Below, one piece after another: positions 49,978 through 59,442 of a stretch of DNA of 64,000 nt. The stretch's first letter is position 1. Every line of letters starts with the position of its first letter. Both the position numbers and the translations under genes were made by a program. The DNA is from Streptomyces olivochromogenes (GTDB lineage: Bacteria; Actinomycetota; Actinomycetes; Streptomycetales; Streptomycetaceae). Location: assembly GCF_021538895.1 (NCBI RefSeq), contig NZ_JADDRL010000014.1, forward strand, positions 1 to 64,000, written 5' to 3'. The notes beneath the pieces are model-generated. The model worked only from the letters and a program-made list of their open reading frames with translations, was not told the DNA's origin and made no database searches.

Positions 49978-50826
49978 TCAGCGGCGGGGCGCCAACGCCC
50001 GCCAGGCCACGGTCACTTCCCCCTGCCGCCAGCGCGCAGGCGAGTCCGTCACCGGCCAGTTGGCGGCCAGGTCCCGCACGGCCCGGATCCAGCGCTGGCG
50101 CGCGCCGTACGAGGCGTAGGGCGCGGCGGCCGCCCAGGCGCGGTCGAAGTCGCGCAGGAAGGCGTGCACCGGCTCGCCCGGGACGTTGCGGTGGATGAGC
50201 GCCTTCGGGAGGCGTTCGGCGAGGTCGGAGGGCCGGTCCAGGGAGGCGAGCCGCGTCGCGAAGGTGACCGTGCGCGGCCCCTCCGGGCCGAGCGCGACCC
50301 ACACGTGCCGCCGCCCGATCTCGTCGCAGGTCCCCTCGACCAGCAGCCCGCCCCGCGAGGCGCCGACGGCCGGCGCGAGCCGCGCGCACAGCCGCTCCCA
50401 CACGGCGGCGACCTCGGACTCCTCGTACTGGCGCAGCACGTTGGCGGCCCGGATGAGCTGCGGCCGCTGCGGAACGGGGACTTCGAAGCCGCCGTGCCGG
50501 AAGACCAGCCCCTCGCGCTCGTACGGCCGCGCCGCCTCGACCCGGGCCGGTTCGATCTCGATGCCGACCACGCGCGCGCGTGCGGCGACGCCGCGCAGCC
50601 TGCCGAGCAGTTCGACGGCCGTCCAGGGCGCGGCCCCGTAGCCGAGGTCGATCGCCACCGGGTCGGCGGCGCGCCGCAGTTCGGCGCCGTGCGTGGCCGC
50701 GATCCAGCGGTCCATGCGGCGCAGGCGGTTGGGGTTGGTCGTCCCGCGCGTCACCGTTCCCACGACGGGGGTCCCCCCGCTCGGGCGAAGCCGAGCGTGG
50801 GGGAGGGAGGCTGCGCGGGCTGTCAT
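49978..50826 (-). CDS. class I SAM-dependent methyltransferase
   Basis: A 282-residue methyltransferase-like protein. Motif I is AIDLGYGAAPWTAVELLGRL (about 58-77). VVGIEIEPARVEAARPY is motif II, and LIRAANVLRQYEESEV is the later core. The substrate is unknown. ATG 50826 has TACCCT 7 nt upstream and no ribosome-binding site, which fits a leaderless transcript. Residues 7-20 (SLPHARLRPSGGTP) are encoded by a dispersed Streptomyces palindromic repeat, so the ancestral start may have been GTG 50763 or 50754 or the later ATG of MDRWIAATHG. It is divergent from mshA. Confidence 0.88.
   Translation of the reverse strand: MTARAASLPHARLRPSGGTPVVGTVTRGTTNPNRLRRMDRWIAATHGAELRRAADPVAIDLGYGAAPWTAVELLGRLRGVAARARVVGIEIEPARVEAARPYEREGLVFRHGGFEVPVPQRPQLIRAANVLRQYEESEVAAVWERLCARLAPAVGASRGGLLVEGTCDEIGRRHVWVALGPEGPRTVTFATRLASLDRPSDLAERLPKALIHRNVPGEPVHAFLRDFDRAWAAAAPYASYGARQRWIRAVRDLAANWPVTDSPARWRQGEVTVAWRALAPRR
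50768..50810. repeat. dispersed Streptomyces palindromic repeat inside the methyltransferase 5' end
   Basis: Near-perfect hairpin with arms TCCCCCCGCTCGG (50772-50784) and CCGAGCGTGGGGGA (50791-50804) around GCGAAG. The same GC-rich element with a GCGAAG/CTTCGC loop recurs in intergenic regions of many Streptomyces genomes. Here it is read in frame. Confidence 0.75.
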
Positions 50827-51011
50827 ACGTACGAGGGTATGCGGGCGCCCGGGGTGCACGCCCCCTGGCGTCGAACGGTTGATCGATCATGGGTAATGGT
50901 TCGGCAAAGCCTCTTGATCGGGAAATGGAGCCGCGCCGTCCGGCGTTGCACTCCCTTGGAGGGCGCCCCAGGTCCTCCGTCCGGCATGCCCGCAGCGAGG
51001 AGGAACGCCAC

Positions 51012-52349
51012 GTGAGCCAGTACATGAGCAGGCTCGGGCGTCGCTCCGCGGCCACGCCCCCGCGGCTGCGGCTGCACCGCAGGCCCCGCCGCGTGGCCAT
51101 GCTCTCCGTGCACACCTCACCGCTCCACCAGCCCGGCACCGGCGACGCCGGCGGCATGAACGTCTACATCGTCGAGCTCGCGCAGCGCCTCGCCGCGATC
51201 AACATCGAGGTCGAGATATTCACCCGCGCGACCGCGGGCGGCCTCGCGCCCAGCGTGGAGCTCGCCCCGGGCGTCCTGGTCCGGCACGTCGACGCGGGCC
51301 CCTACGAGGGCCTCGCCAAGGAGGACCTCCCGGCGCAGCTGTGCGCCTTCACGCACGGCGTGATGCAGGCCTGGGCGGGCCACCGCCCCGGCTACTACGA
51401 CCTGGTCCACTCCCACTACTGGCTCTCCGGCCACGTCGGCTGGCTCGCCGCCCAGCGCTGGGGCGTCCCCCTGGTGCACGCCATGCACACCATGGCCAAG
51501 GTCAAGAACGCCAACCTCGCCGACGGCGACACCCCCGAGCCCGCCGCCCGCGTCATCGGTGAGACCCAGATCGTCGCCGCCGCCGACCGGCTCATCGCCA
51601 ACACCGCCGAGGAGGCCGACGAGCTCGTCCGGCACTATGCGGCCGACCAGGCGAAGGTCGCCGTGGTCCACCCCGGTGTGAACCTCGACCGCTTCCGCCC
51701 GGCCGACGGCCGCGCCGCCGCCCGCGCCCGCCTCGGTCTGCCGCAGGACGCGCTCGTCCCGCTCTTCGCGGGCCGCATCCAGCCCCTCAAGGCCCCCGAC
51801 GTGCTGCTGCGCGCCGTGGCCGTCCTCCTCGACGAGCGCCCGGACCTGCGCTCCCGCATCGTCGTACCGATCGTCGGCGGCCCCAGCGGCAGCGGCCTCG
51901 CCAAGCCCGAGGGTCTGCAGAAGCTCGCCGCCCGGCTCGGCATCGCGGATGTCGTACGGTTCCGCCCGCCCGTCTGCCAGGAACAGCTCGCCGACTGGTT
52001 CCGGGCCGCGTCCGTGCTGGTCATGCCGTCCTACAGCGAGTCCTTCGGCCTGGTCGCCATAGAGGCGCAGGCGGCCGGCACACCGGTGCTCGCGGCCGCG
52101 GTCGGCGGGCTCCCGGTGGCCGTACGCGACGGCCGGACCGGATTCCTGGTCCAGGGCCACGACCCGGCCGCGTACGCGCGCGTGCTGGGCCGGTTCGCCG
52201 ACGACTCGGCCCTGTCGTCCCGCATGGGCGATTTCGCCGCCCGGCACGCGCGGTCGTTCGGCTGGGACACCTCGGCCGCCGCCACCGCCGACGTGTACAC
52301 GGCCGCGACCCAGGCGCACCGCCGTCGCGTACGCTCCCACCATGGGTGA
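51012..52349 (+). CDS. mshA: D-inositol-3-phosphate glycosyltransferase (mycothiol step 1)
   Basis: MshA joins GlcNAc from UDP-GlcNAc to inositol 3-phosphate, the first step of mycothiol synthesis. This 445-residue GT-B (GT4) enzyme shows [20 protein letters not shown] (acceptor loop), [54 protein letters not shown] and the donor-site EX7E region [23 protein letters not shown] 51012 has a clear GAGGAGG 9 nt upstream. Longer frames upstream are not supported. The stop overlaps the next gene by 8 bp. Confidence 0.96.
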   Translation: MSQYMSRLGRRSAATPPRLRLHRRPRRVAMLSVHTSPLHQPGTGDAGGMNVYIVELAQRLAAINIEVEIFTRATAGGLAPSVELAPGVLVRHVDAGPYEGLAKEDLPAQLCAFTHGVMQAWAGHRPGYYDLVHSHYWLSGHVGWLAAQRWGVPLVHAMHTMAKVKNANLADGDTPEPAARVIGETQIVAAADRLIANTAEEADELVRHYAADQAKVAVVHPGVNLDRFRPADGRAAARARLGLPQDALVPLFAGRIQPLKAPDVLLRAVAVLLDERPDLRSRIVVPIVGGPSGSGLAKPEGLQKLAARLGIADVVRFRPPVCQEQLADWFRAASVLVMPSYSESFGLVAIEAQAAGTPVLAAAVGGLPVAVRDGRTGFLVQGHDPAAYARVLGRFADDSALSSRMGDFAARHARSFGWDTSAAATADVYTAATQAHRRRVRSHHG

Positions 52350-52851
52350 GGCTTCACAGCAGCAGCGCGCGGCACAGGTCGTCGAAGGTGCCCTCAAGGA
52401 CGCCGAACTCGACTGGGAGAACCCCGAACCCGGCACCTTCGTGGCGAAACTCCCCGGCACCCGCAAGCTCTCGACGACGGTCCAGCTCCTCGTCGGCCGC
52501 CACTCCCTCTCCCTGAACGCCTTCGTGATCCGCCACCCCGACGAGAACGAGGCGGCCGTCCACCGCTGGCTCCTGGAGCGCAATCTCAAGCTGTACGGCG
52601 TGAGTTACGCCGTCGACCGGCTCGGCGACATCTACGTCACCGCCCGGCTGCCCCTCGCCTCCGTCACCGCCGACGACGTCGACCGGCTGCTCGGCCAGGT
52701 CCTGGAGGCCGCGGACGGCAGCTTCAACACGCTCCTGGAGCTCGGTTTCGCCTCCGCGATCCGCAAGGAGTACGCCTGGCGGGTGGCGCGCGGCGAGTCG
52801 ACGCGGAACCTGGATGCGTTCACCCACCTGACCCAGCGTCCGGCTGACTGA
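52342..52851 (+). CDS. YbjN-domain protein
   Basis: A 169-residue YbjN/type III secretion chaperone-like fold protein: [60 protein letters not shown]. YbjN proteins are linked to stress responses and may act as small chaperones. ATG 52342 lies inside the end of mshA, so the two are translationally coupled, as in other actinobacteria. That pairing hints at a role with mycothiol or redox, but nothing in the sequence proves it. Confidence 0.9.
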   Translation: MGEASQQQRAAQVVEGALKDAELDWENPEPGTFVAKLPGTRKLSTTVQLLVGRHSLSLNAFVIRHPDENEAAVHRWLLERNLKLYGVSYAVDRLGDIYVTARLPLASVTADDVDRLLGQVLEAADGSFNTLLELGFASAIRKEYAWRVARGESTRNLDAFTHLTQRPAD

Positions 52852-52929
52852 CCGGCCTCTTCCCGTACGACCCCTTCCCCGCCCCGGGGTCGCGGTGGCA
52901 TGCTCACCGCCAACGCATTCCTGAACATC

Positions 52930-52945
52930 ATTCATATCCATGAAT
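52930..52945. promoter_or_regulatory. AT-rich inverted repeat ATTCAT-ATCC-ATGAAT
   Basis: Perfect 6-bp arms in an unusually AT-rich 30-bp stretch 19 bp before the beta-helix protein start. Probably part of its promoter or an operator. Confidence 0.5.
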
Positions 52946-52963
52946 TTTGAAGGGCGGGCGGAC

Positions 52964-54646
52964 ATGAGCGACACGCACCTCACCAGGCGGGGCCTGCTGG
53001 CGAGCGCCACGGCCGTGGCACTCGGCGCGGCGACCGGCCCGGCACGAGCCGCGACGGCCACCGGCCGGACCAAGGGCACGGTTGCTGCCGAAGTCCCGGT
53101 CCTGTGGCGGGAGTTCACCCGCGATCCGTTCACCCACCCGCAGATTCCCTACATCGGCCGGGCCGGTTCCCGCGGCGGTTCGCCCCGCTTCCCGCGCCGC
53201 CCCGTCGTGGCCGACGTGACGGACTTCGGCGCCGTGGCCGACGGCACCACCGACTGCGCCCCCGCGATCAACCGTGCCATCGCCGCCGCCGGAAGGGCCG
53301 GCGGTGGCACGGTCACCATCCCGCCCGGCACCTTCCGCATCGACGACCTGATCCGCGTCGGCGACTCGAACGTCGTACTGCGCGGCGCCGGCAGCGACCG
53401 TACGAAGCTGTACGCGACCAGGAACCTCACCGAGTTGATCGGCGTCTACGGCTCCCGCTACGGAGGCGACAAGTCGTCCTGGTCCTGGGCGGGCGGCCTG
53501 ATCTGGCTGGCCCCGCGGGCCCGCCTGGACTCCCTCGTCGCCGCGATCCGGGCCAAGGCCTGGCCCTTCGAGGGCTGGACCGGCAACAAGCGGGACGAGT
53601 GGACGAGCCTCACCACCGTCGAACCGGCCCGCCAGGGCTCCTGGACGCTGACGGTCGCGGACCCCACGCGGCTGCGCCCCGGCAGTCTGGTCCTCCTCCG
53701 CCTCGCCGACGACGCGGACCACACCCTCCTGGAGCACATGTCGGGCGGCGGCCCGGGTCCGGAGGCCTACGTCTGGGCCGACAAGACCAAGCTGACCTCG
53801 TACGTCCCCTACGAATGGCCCGTCCGCATCGCCCGCGTGCACGGCCGCCGCGTCACCCTCGAACGCCCGCTGCCCCTGGACGTACGACCGGAATGGGACC
53901 CCCGCCTCACCACCCACGTACCGGAGTTGACCGGCTCGGGCGTCGAAGGCCTGACCCTGGAGGCGATCGAGACCCCGCAGTCACCGCACCTCCTGGACAA
54001 GGGCTACAACGGCGTCGTCCTGCAGTGCGCCTACGACTGCTGGCTGGACGACGTCACGGTCCGCCACGTCGACAACGGCTTCGGCCTGGTCGCCGCCTCC
54101 GCCTGCACCCTGCGCCGCACCCGGGTGTCCGGCCGCGGCTCGCACCACCCGTACTTCTGCCGCGAGGGCTCGCACGACAACCTGATCGAGGACTTCGCCA
54201 TCGAGGACCGCACGGTCCCGGCCCCGCCGAACACCCAACTCCACGGCATCAACGTCGAGGGCCTGTCCTCCTACAACGTCTGGTCGCGCGGCGACATGCG
54301 CATGGGCACCTTCGACAGCCACCGCGGACTGCCCTTCGCCAACGTGCGCACGGACATCACCGTGAACAACAACGGCCGCCACGGCGGCGACGCCAGCGCC
54401 GGCCCGCTGTTCGGCGCGCGGTTCACGCACTGGAACATCCGGGTGACCAACGGCCGCGCGGGCCTGATGAAGATCGACGGCCTGGCGCCGTACTCGGCCA
54501 CCGTCGGCCTCAACACGGTCACCGAGTTCGACCAGACCGACGTCCCGGACTTCACCGGCGACCCGCACTCCCGACTGGAGCTCTACGGCACCACCGACGT
54601 CGTACGCCCGCGCAACCTGTACGAGGCCCAGCGCGATCTCCCGTGA
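52964..54646 (+). CDS. exported right-handed beta-helix protein (pectate-lyase-3/GH28-like)
   Basis: A 560-residue secreted protein. The N-terminus has a twin-arginine-type signal (HLTRRGLLASATAVALGAAT, cleavage near ARAATA). The domain begins VADVTDFGAVADGTTDCAPA, the standard opening of the pectate lyase superfamily, then GGGTVTIPPGTFRI and repeated beta-helix rungs (GVEGLTLEAIE, GVVLQCAYDCWLDDVTVRHV, CTLRRTRVSGRGSHHPYFCR). The target polysaccharide is unknown. ATG 52964 follows GGGCGGGCGGA. ATG 52940 in the same frame would begin inside the AT-rich palindrome. Confidence 0.88.
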   Translation: MSDTHLTRRGLLASATAVALGAATGPARAATATGRTKGTVAAEVPVLWREFTRDPFTHPQIPYIGRAGSRGGSPRFPRRPVVADVTDFGAVADGTTDCAPAINRAIAAAGRAGGGTVTIPPGTFRIDDLIRVGDSNVVLRGAGSDRTKLYATRNLTELIGVYGSRYGGDKSSWSWAGGLIWLAPRARLDSLVAAIRAKAWPFEGWTGNKRDEWTSLTTVEPARQGSWTLTVADPTRLRPGSLVLLRLADDADHTLLEHMSGGGPGPEAYVWADKTKLTSYVPYEWPVRIARVHGRRVTLERPLPLDVRPEWDPRLTTHVPELTGSGVEGLTLEAIETPQSPHLLDKGYNGVVLQCAYDCWLDDVTVRHVDNGFGLVAASACTLRRTRVSGRGSHHPYFCREGSHDNLIEDFAIEDRTVPAPPNTQLHGINVEGLSSYNVWSRGDMRMGTFDSHRGLPFANVRTDITVNNNGRHGGDASAGPLFGARFTHWNIRVTNGRAGLMKIDGLAPYSATVGLNTVTEFDQTDVPDFTGDPHSRLELYGTTDVVRPRNLYEAQRDLP

Positions 54647-54705
54647 CCGACCGGGGCCCGAACCGGCGTTCGAGGTCATGCTGTTAACCTGCGGCGACCC
54701 GAATC

Positions 54706-54724
54706 CTTACCGGGCCCTTACCGG
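54706..54724. repeat. direct repeat CTTACCGG x2 with 11-bp period
   Basis: Copies at 54706-54713 and 54717-54724, 25 bp before the next start codon. One helical turn apart, so possibly a regulator-binding site. Confidence 0.45.
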
Positions 54725-54748
54725 TCTTTCACCAGCAAGAGGTTGTGC

Positions 54749-55552
54749 ATGCGCACAGGCAGATCCGGCTCCGCGGTCGTGCTCGCGGGAGCGCTCGCCC
54801 TGGGGGCGTTCACCGCGCCGTCCGCGGAGGCGGCGGACACCGGCGTCACGGTGTCGAACCTGGTCCTGAACAAGGGCAAGCCCATCGTCGTCGGCACCAG
54901 CGCGGTGGTGACCCCCGACTTCTCGTACCACGTCTCGTGGCCGTCCGGCATCAAGCTCATGGACGTGGACGCGTCCCCCTTCCTCTATCACGACACCACG
55001 GTCGCCAAGGGCGCCAATGAGGGTGGCATCTACACGGGTTCCGTCGAGTGCTTCGAGGACGGCACCCACGCCGCGGACTGCGACGGCGAGCTGTACATCG
55101 AGCCGCGCTACCGGCTGGACTCGAACAACGATGCGACGACATGGAAGATCGCGGTCTCCGTGCACGTCTTCGGCACCGACGGTCACCTCAAGAGCCACGA
55201 GTACCTGACCGGCTTCGGCTCCGTGCAGGTCAAGCGCGCGGGGAAGGCCACCGTCGACGCCTCGCCCGAGCCCGTCGCCAAGGGCAAGGCGCTCACCGTG
55301 ACCGGCCGGCTCACCCGCGCCGACTGGGTGCGGCACGCCTACACCGGCTTCGGCGGCAAGTCGGCCAAGCTGCAGTTCCGCAAGGCGGGCAGCAGCAGCT
55401 ACTCCACCGTCAAGATCGTGAAGGCGGACTCCGCGGGCCGGCTGAAGACCACGGTCACCGCGTCCGCGGACGGCTACTGGCGCTGGACCTTCGGCGAGAC
55501 GGCCACGACGGGCGGCGCCACCTCCGCCGGCGACTACGTCGACGTCAAGTGA
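54749..55552 (+). CDS. secreted protein of unknown function (267 aa)
   Basis: Exported protein starting at ATG 54749 with AAGAGG upstream. The signal peptide (RTGRSGSAVVLAGALALGAF) is cut near SAEAAD. The mature part is predicted to be beta-rich: VTVSNLVLNKGKPIVVGTSA, then two Cys (VECFEDGTHAADCDGELY) likely in a disulfide, and a C-terminal immunoglobulin-like repeat (KGKALTVTGRLTRADWVRHA, AKLQFRKAGSSSYSTVK) as found in many Streptomyces extracellular proteins. No enzymatic motif is recognised. It converges with the AraC-type regulator gene, with 12 bp between stops. Confidence 0.82.
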   Translation: MRTGRSGSAVVLAGALALGAFTAPSAEAADTGVTVSNLVLNKGKPIVVGTSAVVTPDFSYHVSWPSGIKLMDVDASPFLYHDTTVAKGANEGGIYTGSVECFEDGTHAADCDGELYIEPRYRLDSNNDATTWKIAVSVHVFGTDGHLKSHEYLTGFGSVQVKRAGKATVDASPEPVAKGKALTVTGRLTRADWVRHAYTGFGGKSAKLQFRKAGSSSYSTVKIVKADSAGRLKTTVTASADGYWRWTFGETATTGGATSAGDYVDVK

Positions 55553-55564
55553 CCCGGTCCCGCC

Positions 55565-56362
55565 TCAGCGGGCGCTGAGGCGGTAGCGCCCCGGCGTCAC
55601 GCCCACCAGCTTCTTGAAGTGCCGGGTGAGATGGGCCTGGTCGTAGAAGCCGGTCAGTGACGCCACCTCGCCCGGGGCCCGCCCGTCGAGCAGCAGCCGG
55701 CGGGCGCGCTCCACCCGGCGCGACATCAGGTACTGGTGGGGCGCGATGCCGTAGGCACCGCTGAACGCGCGCACCAGGTGGGCGGGATGGGCGTACAGCG
55801 TCCGCGCCGCCTCCTCAAGCCCGAGCCCCCGCGTGACGTGCTCGTCGAGCAACTCGCGCAGGGAACGGGCGAGGGCGGGATCGCGCGCGGGCTCGGGCAC
55901 GGCGGCGCGGGGCTTCAGATGCGTCCGCAGCCGCTCGCCGATCAGCGTCAGCCTGCTCTCCGCCTCCAACTCGTCGCCGGGGCGGGCGAGGGCGCCGTGC
56001 AGATGGCCGACGCGGCGGCGCAGCACCGGGTCGCGCAGGTCCGGCGCGTCTACCGCGGGGCCGATGAGGTCGAGCCCGAGGAGCGTGGCGTCGAGGTAGA
56101 GGACGCGTTTGCGGAACCCCTGCGGGGTGGCGGGGGAGCCGTTGTGCGGGACGTGCGGCGGCAGCAGGGACACCGTGTCGTGCGGGGTGCCGTGCTCGTG
56201 CCGGTCCAGGTCGTACCGTACGGCCCCGTCGTCGACGATCAGCAGCGTCCAGGCCTCGTGCACGTGCATCGGGTAGGCGTACTCGGTGAAGTGCGCGTGG
56301 AAGACCTCCACGACACCCGGGATACGCGGGCGCCAGGCGGAGACGTCCGGCTGGGCGGCCAT
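55565..56362 (-). CDS. AraC-family transcriptional regulator
   Basis: A 265-residue AraC regulator. The N-terminal cupin sensor has VVEVFHAHFTEYAYPMHVHE and DTVSLLPPHVPHNGSPA. The C-terminal double helix-turn-helix has LGLEEAARTLYAHPAHLVRA and the signature GFYDQAHLTRHFKKLVGVTP. I start at ATG 56362 (MAAQPDVSAWRP). TACGTT lies 6 nt upstream, so it is likely leaderless. It is divergent from the DUF2000 gene, a common arrangement for a regulator and its target. Confidence 0.92.
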   Translation of the reverse strand: MAAQPDVSAWRPRIPGVVEVFHAHFTEYAYPMHVHEAWTLLIVDDGAVRYDLDRHEHGTPHDTVSLLPPHVPHNGSPATPQGFRKRVLYLDATLLGLDLIGPAVDAPDLRDPVLRRRVGHLHGALARPGDELEAESRLTLIGERLRTHLKPRAAVPEPARDPALARSLRELLDEHVTRGLGLEEAARTLYAHPAHLVRAFSGAYGIAPHQYLMSRRVERARRLLLDGRAPGEVASLTGFYDQAHLTRHFKKLVGVTPGRYRLSAR

Positions 56363-56411
56363 GCAAAGAACGTACAAGACGACGGCGCACGGCGGTCGGC
56401 AGTCTCGGTGC

Positions 56412-56837
56412 ATGAACACCGAACCGATCCGCTTCGACACGAAGATCGCCGTCCTGCTGCGCGAGGACCTGGAGCCCTGGCAGCGGCTGAACGTCACCGC
56501 CTTCCTGGTCAGCGGCCTCGGCACCCAGGCCCCCGAGGTGATCGGGGAGCCGTACGAGGACGCGGACGGCGTGCCCTACCTCCCGATGTTCCGGCAGCCG
56601 GTGCTCGTCTTCGAGGGCACGAAGGAGACCCTGACGGCGGCCCACGGCAAGGCACTGAACCGTGCCCTGCCGCGCGCGGTCTTCACCTCCGACCTCTTCA
56701 CGACCGGCAACGACCGGGACAACCGCGCGGCGGTACGGGCGGTGGGCACCGGGGAGCTGGATCTGGTGGGTCTCGCGGTGTACGGCCCCCGGAACGCGGT
56801 GGACAAGGTGCTGAAGGGGACGCGGATGCATCCGTGA
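56412..56837 (+). CDS. DUF2000 family protein
   Basis: A 141-residue protein of the DUF2000 family, structurally related to peptidyl-tRNA hydrolase 2. Landmarks are KIAVLLREDLEPWQRLNVTA, FLVSGLGTQAPEVIGEPYED and VGLAVYGPRNAVDKVLKGTR. Function unknown. It starts 49 bp from the divergent AraC-family gene, so that protein is the obvious candidate regulator. Confidence 0.9.
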   Translation: MNTEPIRFDTKIAVLLREDLEPWQRLNVTAFLVSGLGTQAPEVIGEPYEDADGVPYLPMFRQPVLVFEGTKETLTAAHGKALNRALPRAVFTSDLFTTGNDRDNRAAVRAVGTGELDLVGLAVYGPRNAVDKVLKGTRMHP

Positions 56838-56901
56838 GGTGTGCTTGGGGCGGGGCTTGAGCCGGGAGGTACGGCATGAGGCGGGTGCTTGCGCACCGGC
56901 C

Positions 56902-58158
56902 TCAGGTCGTACGCACCCCGGGCTCGGCGTCGGCCGCGGCGGCGGGGGCCGTCGGCAGTTGCGGCGGGAGGCGGCGCATGAGCAGGCCGTACCCGAGCGC
57001 CGCCACCGTACCGACGAGCGCGCACGCCCCCCACAGCCACTCCGCGCCGAACCGGTCGATGACCAGGCCGGACATCAGCGGGGCGACCAGGGCGGCGACG
57101 GCCCAGGACAGGGTGTACATGCCCTGGTAGCGGCCGCGCCCGTGGACGGGCGAGAGCCGGACGACGAGCCCGGTCTGCGTCGGGGCGCTGACGATCTCGG
57201 CGAGCGTCCACACGCACACGGTGAGCGCGAACGCGCCGACCGACCCGGCGAACGCGGTGAGCCCGAAGCCGTACCCGGCGAGGACGGACGAGACCACGAG
57301 GAGCCGGCGCGGGTCCCGGTGCTCGATGAAGCGGGTGACGGGGATCTGCAGGGCGACGATCAGGACGCCGTTGACGGCGATGGCCGTGCCGTAGTCGGCG
57401 GGCGAGAACCCGGCCGTGCCCATCGCCACCGGGAGCCCGACCGAGCCCTGCTGGAAGACGAGCGCGACCAGGAAGGACAGCCCGACGACGGCCATGTACC
57501 GCCCGTCGCGCAGCACGGTCCCGAGGCCCACCTCCTGCGCCGCGGCCGCCTCGGCGACCCGCTCGGGCCGCGACTCGGGCAGCTTGACGAAGACGACGAC
57601 GGCACAGGCGGCCGTCATCCCGGCCTCGATCAGGAAGCCGGCGCGGTAGCTGACCTCGGCGACGAAACCGGCGGCCAGGGAGGAGACCGCGAAGCCGAGG
57701 TTGATCGCCCAGTAGTTGAGGGAGAAGGCGCGCACGCGGTCCTCGGGCCGGACGATGTCCGCCATCATCGCCTGCACGGCGGGCCGGGAGGCGTTGGAGG
57801 CCATGCCGACGAGGAAGGCGACGGCGGCGATGGAGACGGGGTCGCGCACGAAGCCGAGCAGCGCGACGCAGCCGGCGGTCGCGGACTGGGCGACGAGCAG
57901 CGTCGGCCGCCGCCCGAGCCGGTCGGCCATCACACCGCCGCCGAGGGAGGAGACGACCCCGCCGAGCCCGTGCAGCGAGGCGACGAGTCCCGCGTACGAC
58001 GCGCTGTAGCCCCGGTCCAGGGTCAGGTACAGCGCCAGGAAGGTGGCGACGAACGCGCCGAGCCGGTTGACCAGGGTGCTGAGCCACAGCCACCAGAACG
58101 CGCGGGGCAGGCCGGAGACCGTTTCCCGGGCGGCGCGGCTCAGGGCGGCGAGTGGCAT
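56902..58158 (-). CDS. MFS transporter
   Basis: A 418-residue major facilitator superfamily exporter of about 12 helices. The signature loop between helices 2 and 3 is MADRLGRRPTLLV. Other features are FLALYLTLDRGYSASYAGLV in helix 1-2 and the second-half counterpart FIEHRDPRRLLVVSSVLAGY. It resembles MdtH-like drug exporters, but the substrate cannot be read from sequence. A 13-bp inverted pair of sites lies just upstream of the start and may bind a repressor. Confidence 0.92.
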   Translation of the reverse strand: MPLAALSRAARETVSGLPRAFWWLWLSTLVNRLGAFVATFLALYLTLDRGYSASYAGLVASLHGLGGVVSSLGGGVMADRLGRRPTLLVAQSATAGCVALLGFVRDPVSIAAVAFLVGMASNASRPAVQAMMADIVRPEDRVRAFSLNYWAINLGFAVSSLAAGFVAEVSYRAGFLIEAGMTAACAVVVFVKLPESRPERVAEAAAAQEVGLGTVLRDGRYMAVVGLSFLVALVFQQGSVGLPVAMGTAGFSPADYGTAIAVNGVLIVALQIPVTRFIEHRDPRRLLVVSSVLAGYGFGLTAFAGSVGAFALTVCVWTLAEIVSAPTQTGLVVRLSPVHGRGRYQGMYTLSWAVAALVAPLMSGLVIDRFGAEWLWGACALVGTVAALGYGLLMRRLPPQLPTAPAAAADAEPGVRTT

Positions 58159-58176
58159 GGGTCCCCCACGTGCGGA

Positions 58177-58212
58177 AAGTTGCGTAAGCAGTGATCAAGG
58201 CTTTCGCAACTT
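58177..58212. promoter_or_regulatory. inverted pair AAGTTGCG(T/A)AAGC upstream of the MFS gene
   Basis: AAGTTGCGTAAGC at 58177-58189 and its near-identical inverted copy AAGTTGCGAAAGC on the other strand at 58200-58212, separated by 10 bp. The pair is 19-54 bp before the MFS start, a good position for a repressor site. Confidence 0.6.
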
Positions 58213-58339
58213 ACGTCGGAGCTCTCCCGCCGGACCACTCAATTGACGGATGCCGTCAAGAGTCCGCTGCTCGTCCGCTGTCCGTCCGCTCCCCGGGCAC
58301 TCCAGCGGGGGTCCGAAAGCGTGGATTACGCTCTGGGGC

Positions 58340-59101
58340 ATGGCCGACGCACCGTACAAGCTGATCCTCCTCCGCCACGGCGAGAGCGAGTGGAATGCGA
58401 AGAACCTGTTCACCGGTTGGGTGGACGTCAACCTGAACGAGAAGGGCGAGAAGGAGGCAGTCCGCGGTGGCGAGCTCCTGAAGGACGCCGATCTCCTCCC
58501 CGACGTGGTCCACACGTCCCTCCAGAAGCGCGCGATCCGCACCGCGCAGCTCGCGCTGGAGGCCGCCGACCGTCACTGGATCCCGGTCCACCGCTCCTGG
58601 CGCCTGAACGAGCGCCACTACGGCGCGCTCCAGGGCAAGGACAAGGCGCAGACGCTCGCCGAGTTCGGCGAGGAGCAGTTCATGCTGTGGCGCCGCTCCT
58701 ACGACACCCCGCCGCCGCCGCTCGAGGACGGCACGGAGTGGTCCCAGTCGGGCGACCCCCGCTACGCCTCCATCCCGCCGGAGCTGCGCCCGCGCACGGA
58801 GTGCCTGAAGGACGTCGTCGTCCGCATGCTCCCGTACTGGTACGACGGCATCGTCCCCGACCTCCTGGCCGGCCGCACGGTCCTCGTCGCCGCCCACGGC
58901 AACAGCCTGCGCGCCCTGGTCAAGCACCTCGACGGCATCTCCGACGCCGACATCGCGGGCCTGAACATCCCCACGGGCATCCCCCTGTACTACGAACTCG
59001 ACGCCGACTTCAAGCCGCGCACCCCCGGCGGCAAGTACCTGGACCCCGAGGCGGCAGCGGCCGCCATCGAGGCGGTCAAGAATCAGGGCAAGAAGAAGTA
59101 G
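58340..59101 (+). CDS. gpmA: 2,3-bisphosphoglycerate-dependent phosphoglycerate mutase
   Basis: Glycolytic enzyme interconverting 3- and 2-phosphoglycerate. A 253-residue dPGM: catalytic His13 in [20 protein letters not shown], the second His in [15 protein letters not shown], and substrate-binding [14 protein letters not shown] and [20 protein letters not shown]. The C-terminus ends in the Lys-rich NQGKKK. The start is ATG 58340 with TACGCT (58327-58332) 7 nt upstream, so the message is probably leaderless. A strong intrinsic terminator follows. Confidence 0.97.
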   Translation: MADAPYKLILLRHGESEWNAKNLFTGWVDVNLNEKGEKEAVRGGELLKDADLLPDVVHTSLQKRAIRTAQLALEAADRHWIPVHRSWRLNERHYGALQGKDKAQTLAEFGEEQFMLWRRSYDTPPPPLEDGTEWSQSGDPRYASIPPELRPRTECLKDVVVRMLPYWYDGIVPDLLAGRTVLVAAHGNSLRALVKHLDGISDADIAGLNIPTGIPLYYELDADFKPRTPGGKYLDPEAAAAAIEAVKNQGKKK

Positions 59102-59113
59102 CTTTTGTGATCA

Positions 59114-59154
59114 TGCCTCTGATCTGCGCTTCCGGTGCGGATCAGGGGCATTTT
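59114..59154 (+). terminator. intrinsic terminator of gpmA
   Basis: Arms TGCCTCTGATCTGCGC and GTGCGGATCAGGGGCA (pairing with several G-U pairs) around TTCCG, followed directly by TTTT. The only classical stem plus T-tract terminator I noticed in the window. Confidence 0.9.
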
Positions 59155-59235
59155 CGCGCTCTGGGACCTCCCTGGAACCTCAACGCTCGCGCGGGAGCGC
59201 CCCGCGGCGCGTGGCTGCGGGGCGCCTTGTGGGGT

Positions 59236-59442
59236 TCAGTCGACCTTCTCCCCGTCGTGCGTACCGCCCTTGCAGAGGTTGTCCGTCAGATCGGCCGTTC
59301 CGCCGCCCTGCTTGCACTCAGAAGGAGTGACGTAGGACGGGTTGCCCTGTGCGGCGGCGGTGGCGGTGGCGGCGCCTGTGAGGCCGAGTCCGGCTAGGGC
59401 TGCCGTGGCGATGACGGCGGCGAGGATTCGTCCGATGCGCAT
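59236..59442 (-). CDS. small secreted protein (68 aa)
   Basis: ATG 59442 with AAAGGGGAA upstream. The signal peptide (MRIGRILAAVIATAALAGLG) is cut near ATATAAAQ. The mature peptide is about 36 residues with two cysteines (SECKQGGGTADLTDNLCKGG) that could pair. No family is recognised. It could be a small extracellular regulator or toxin-like peptide, but this is not supported by anything specific. Confidence 0.8.
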   Translation of the reverse strand: MRIGRILAAVIATAALAGLGLTGAATATAAAQGNPSYVTPSECKQGGGTADLTDNLCKGGTHDGEKVD

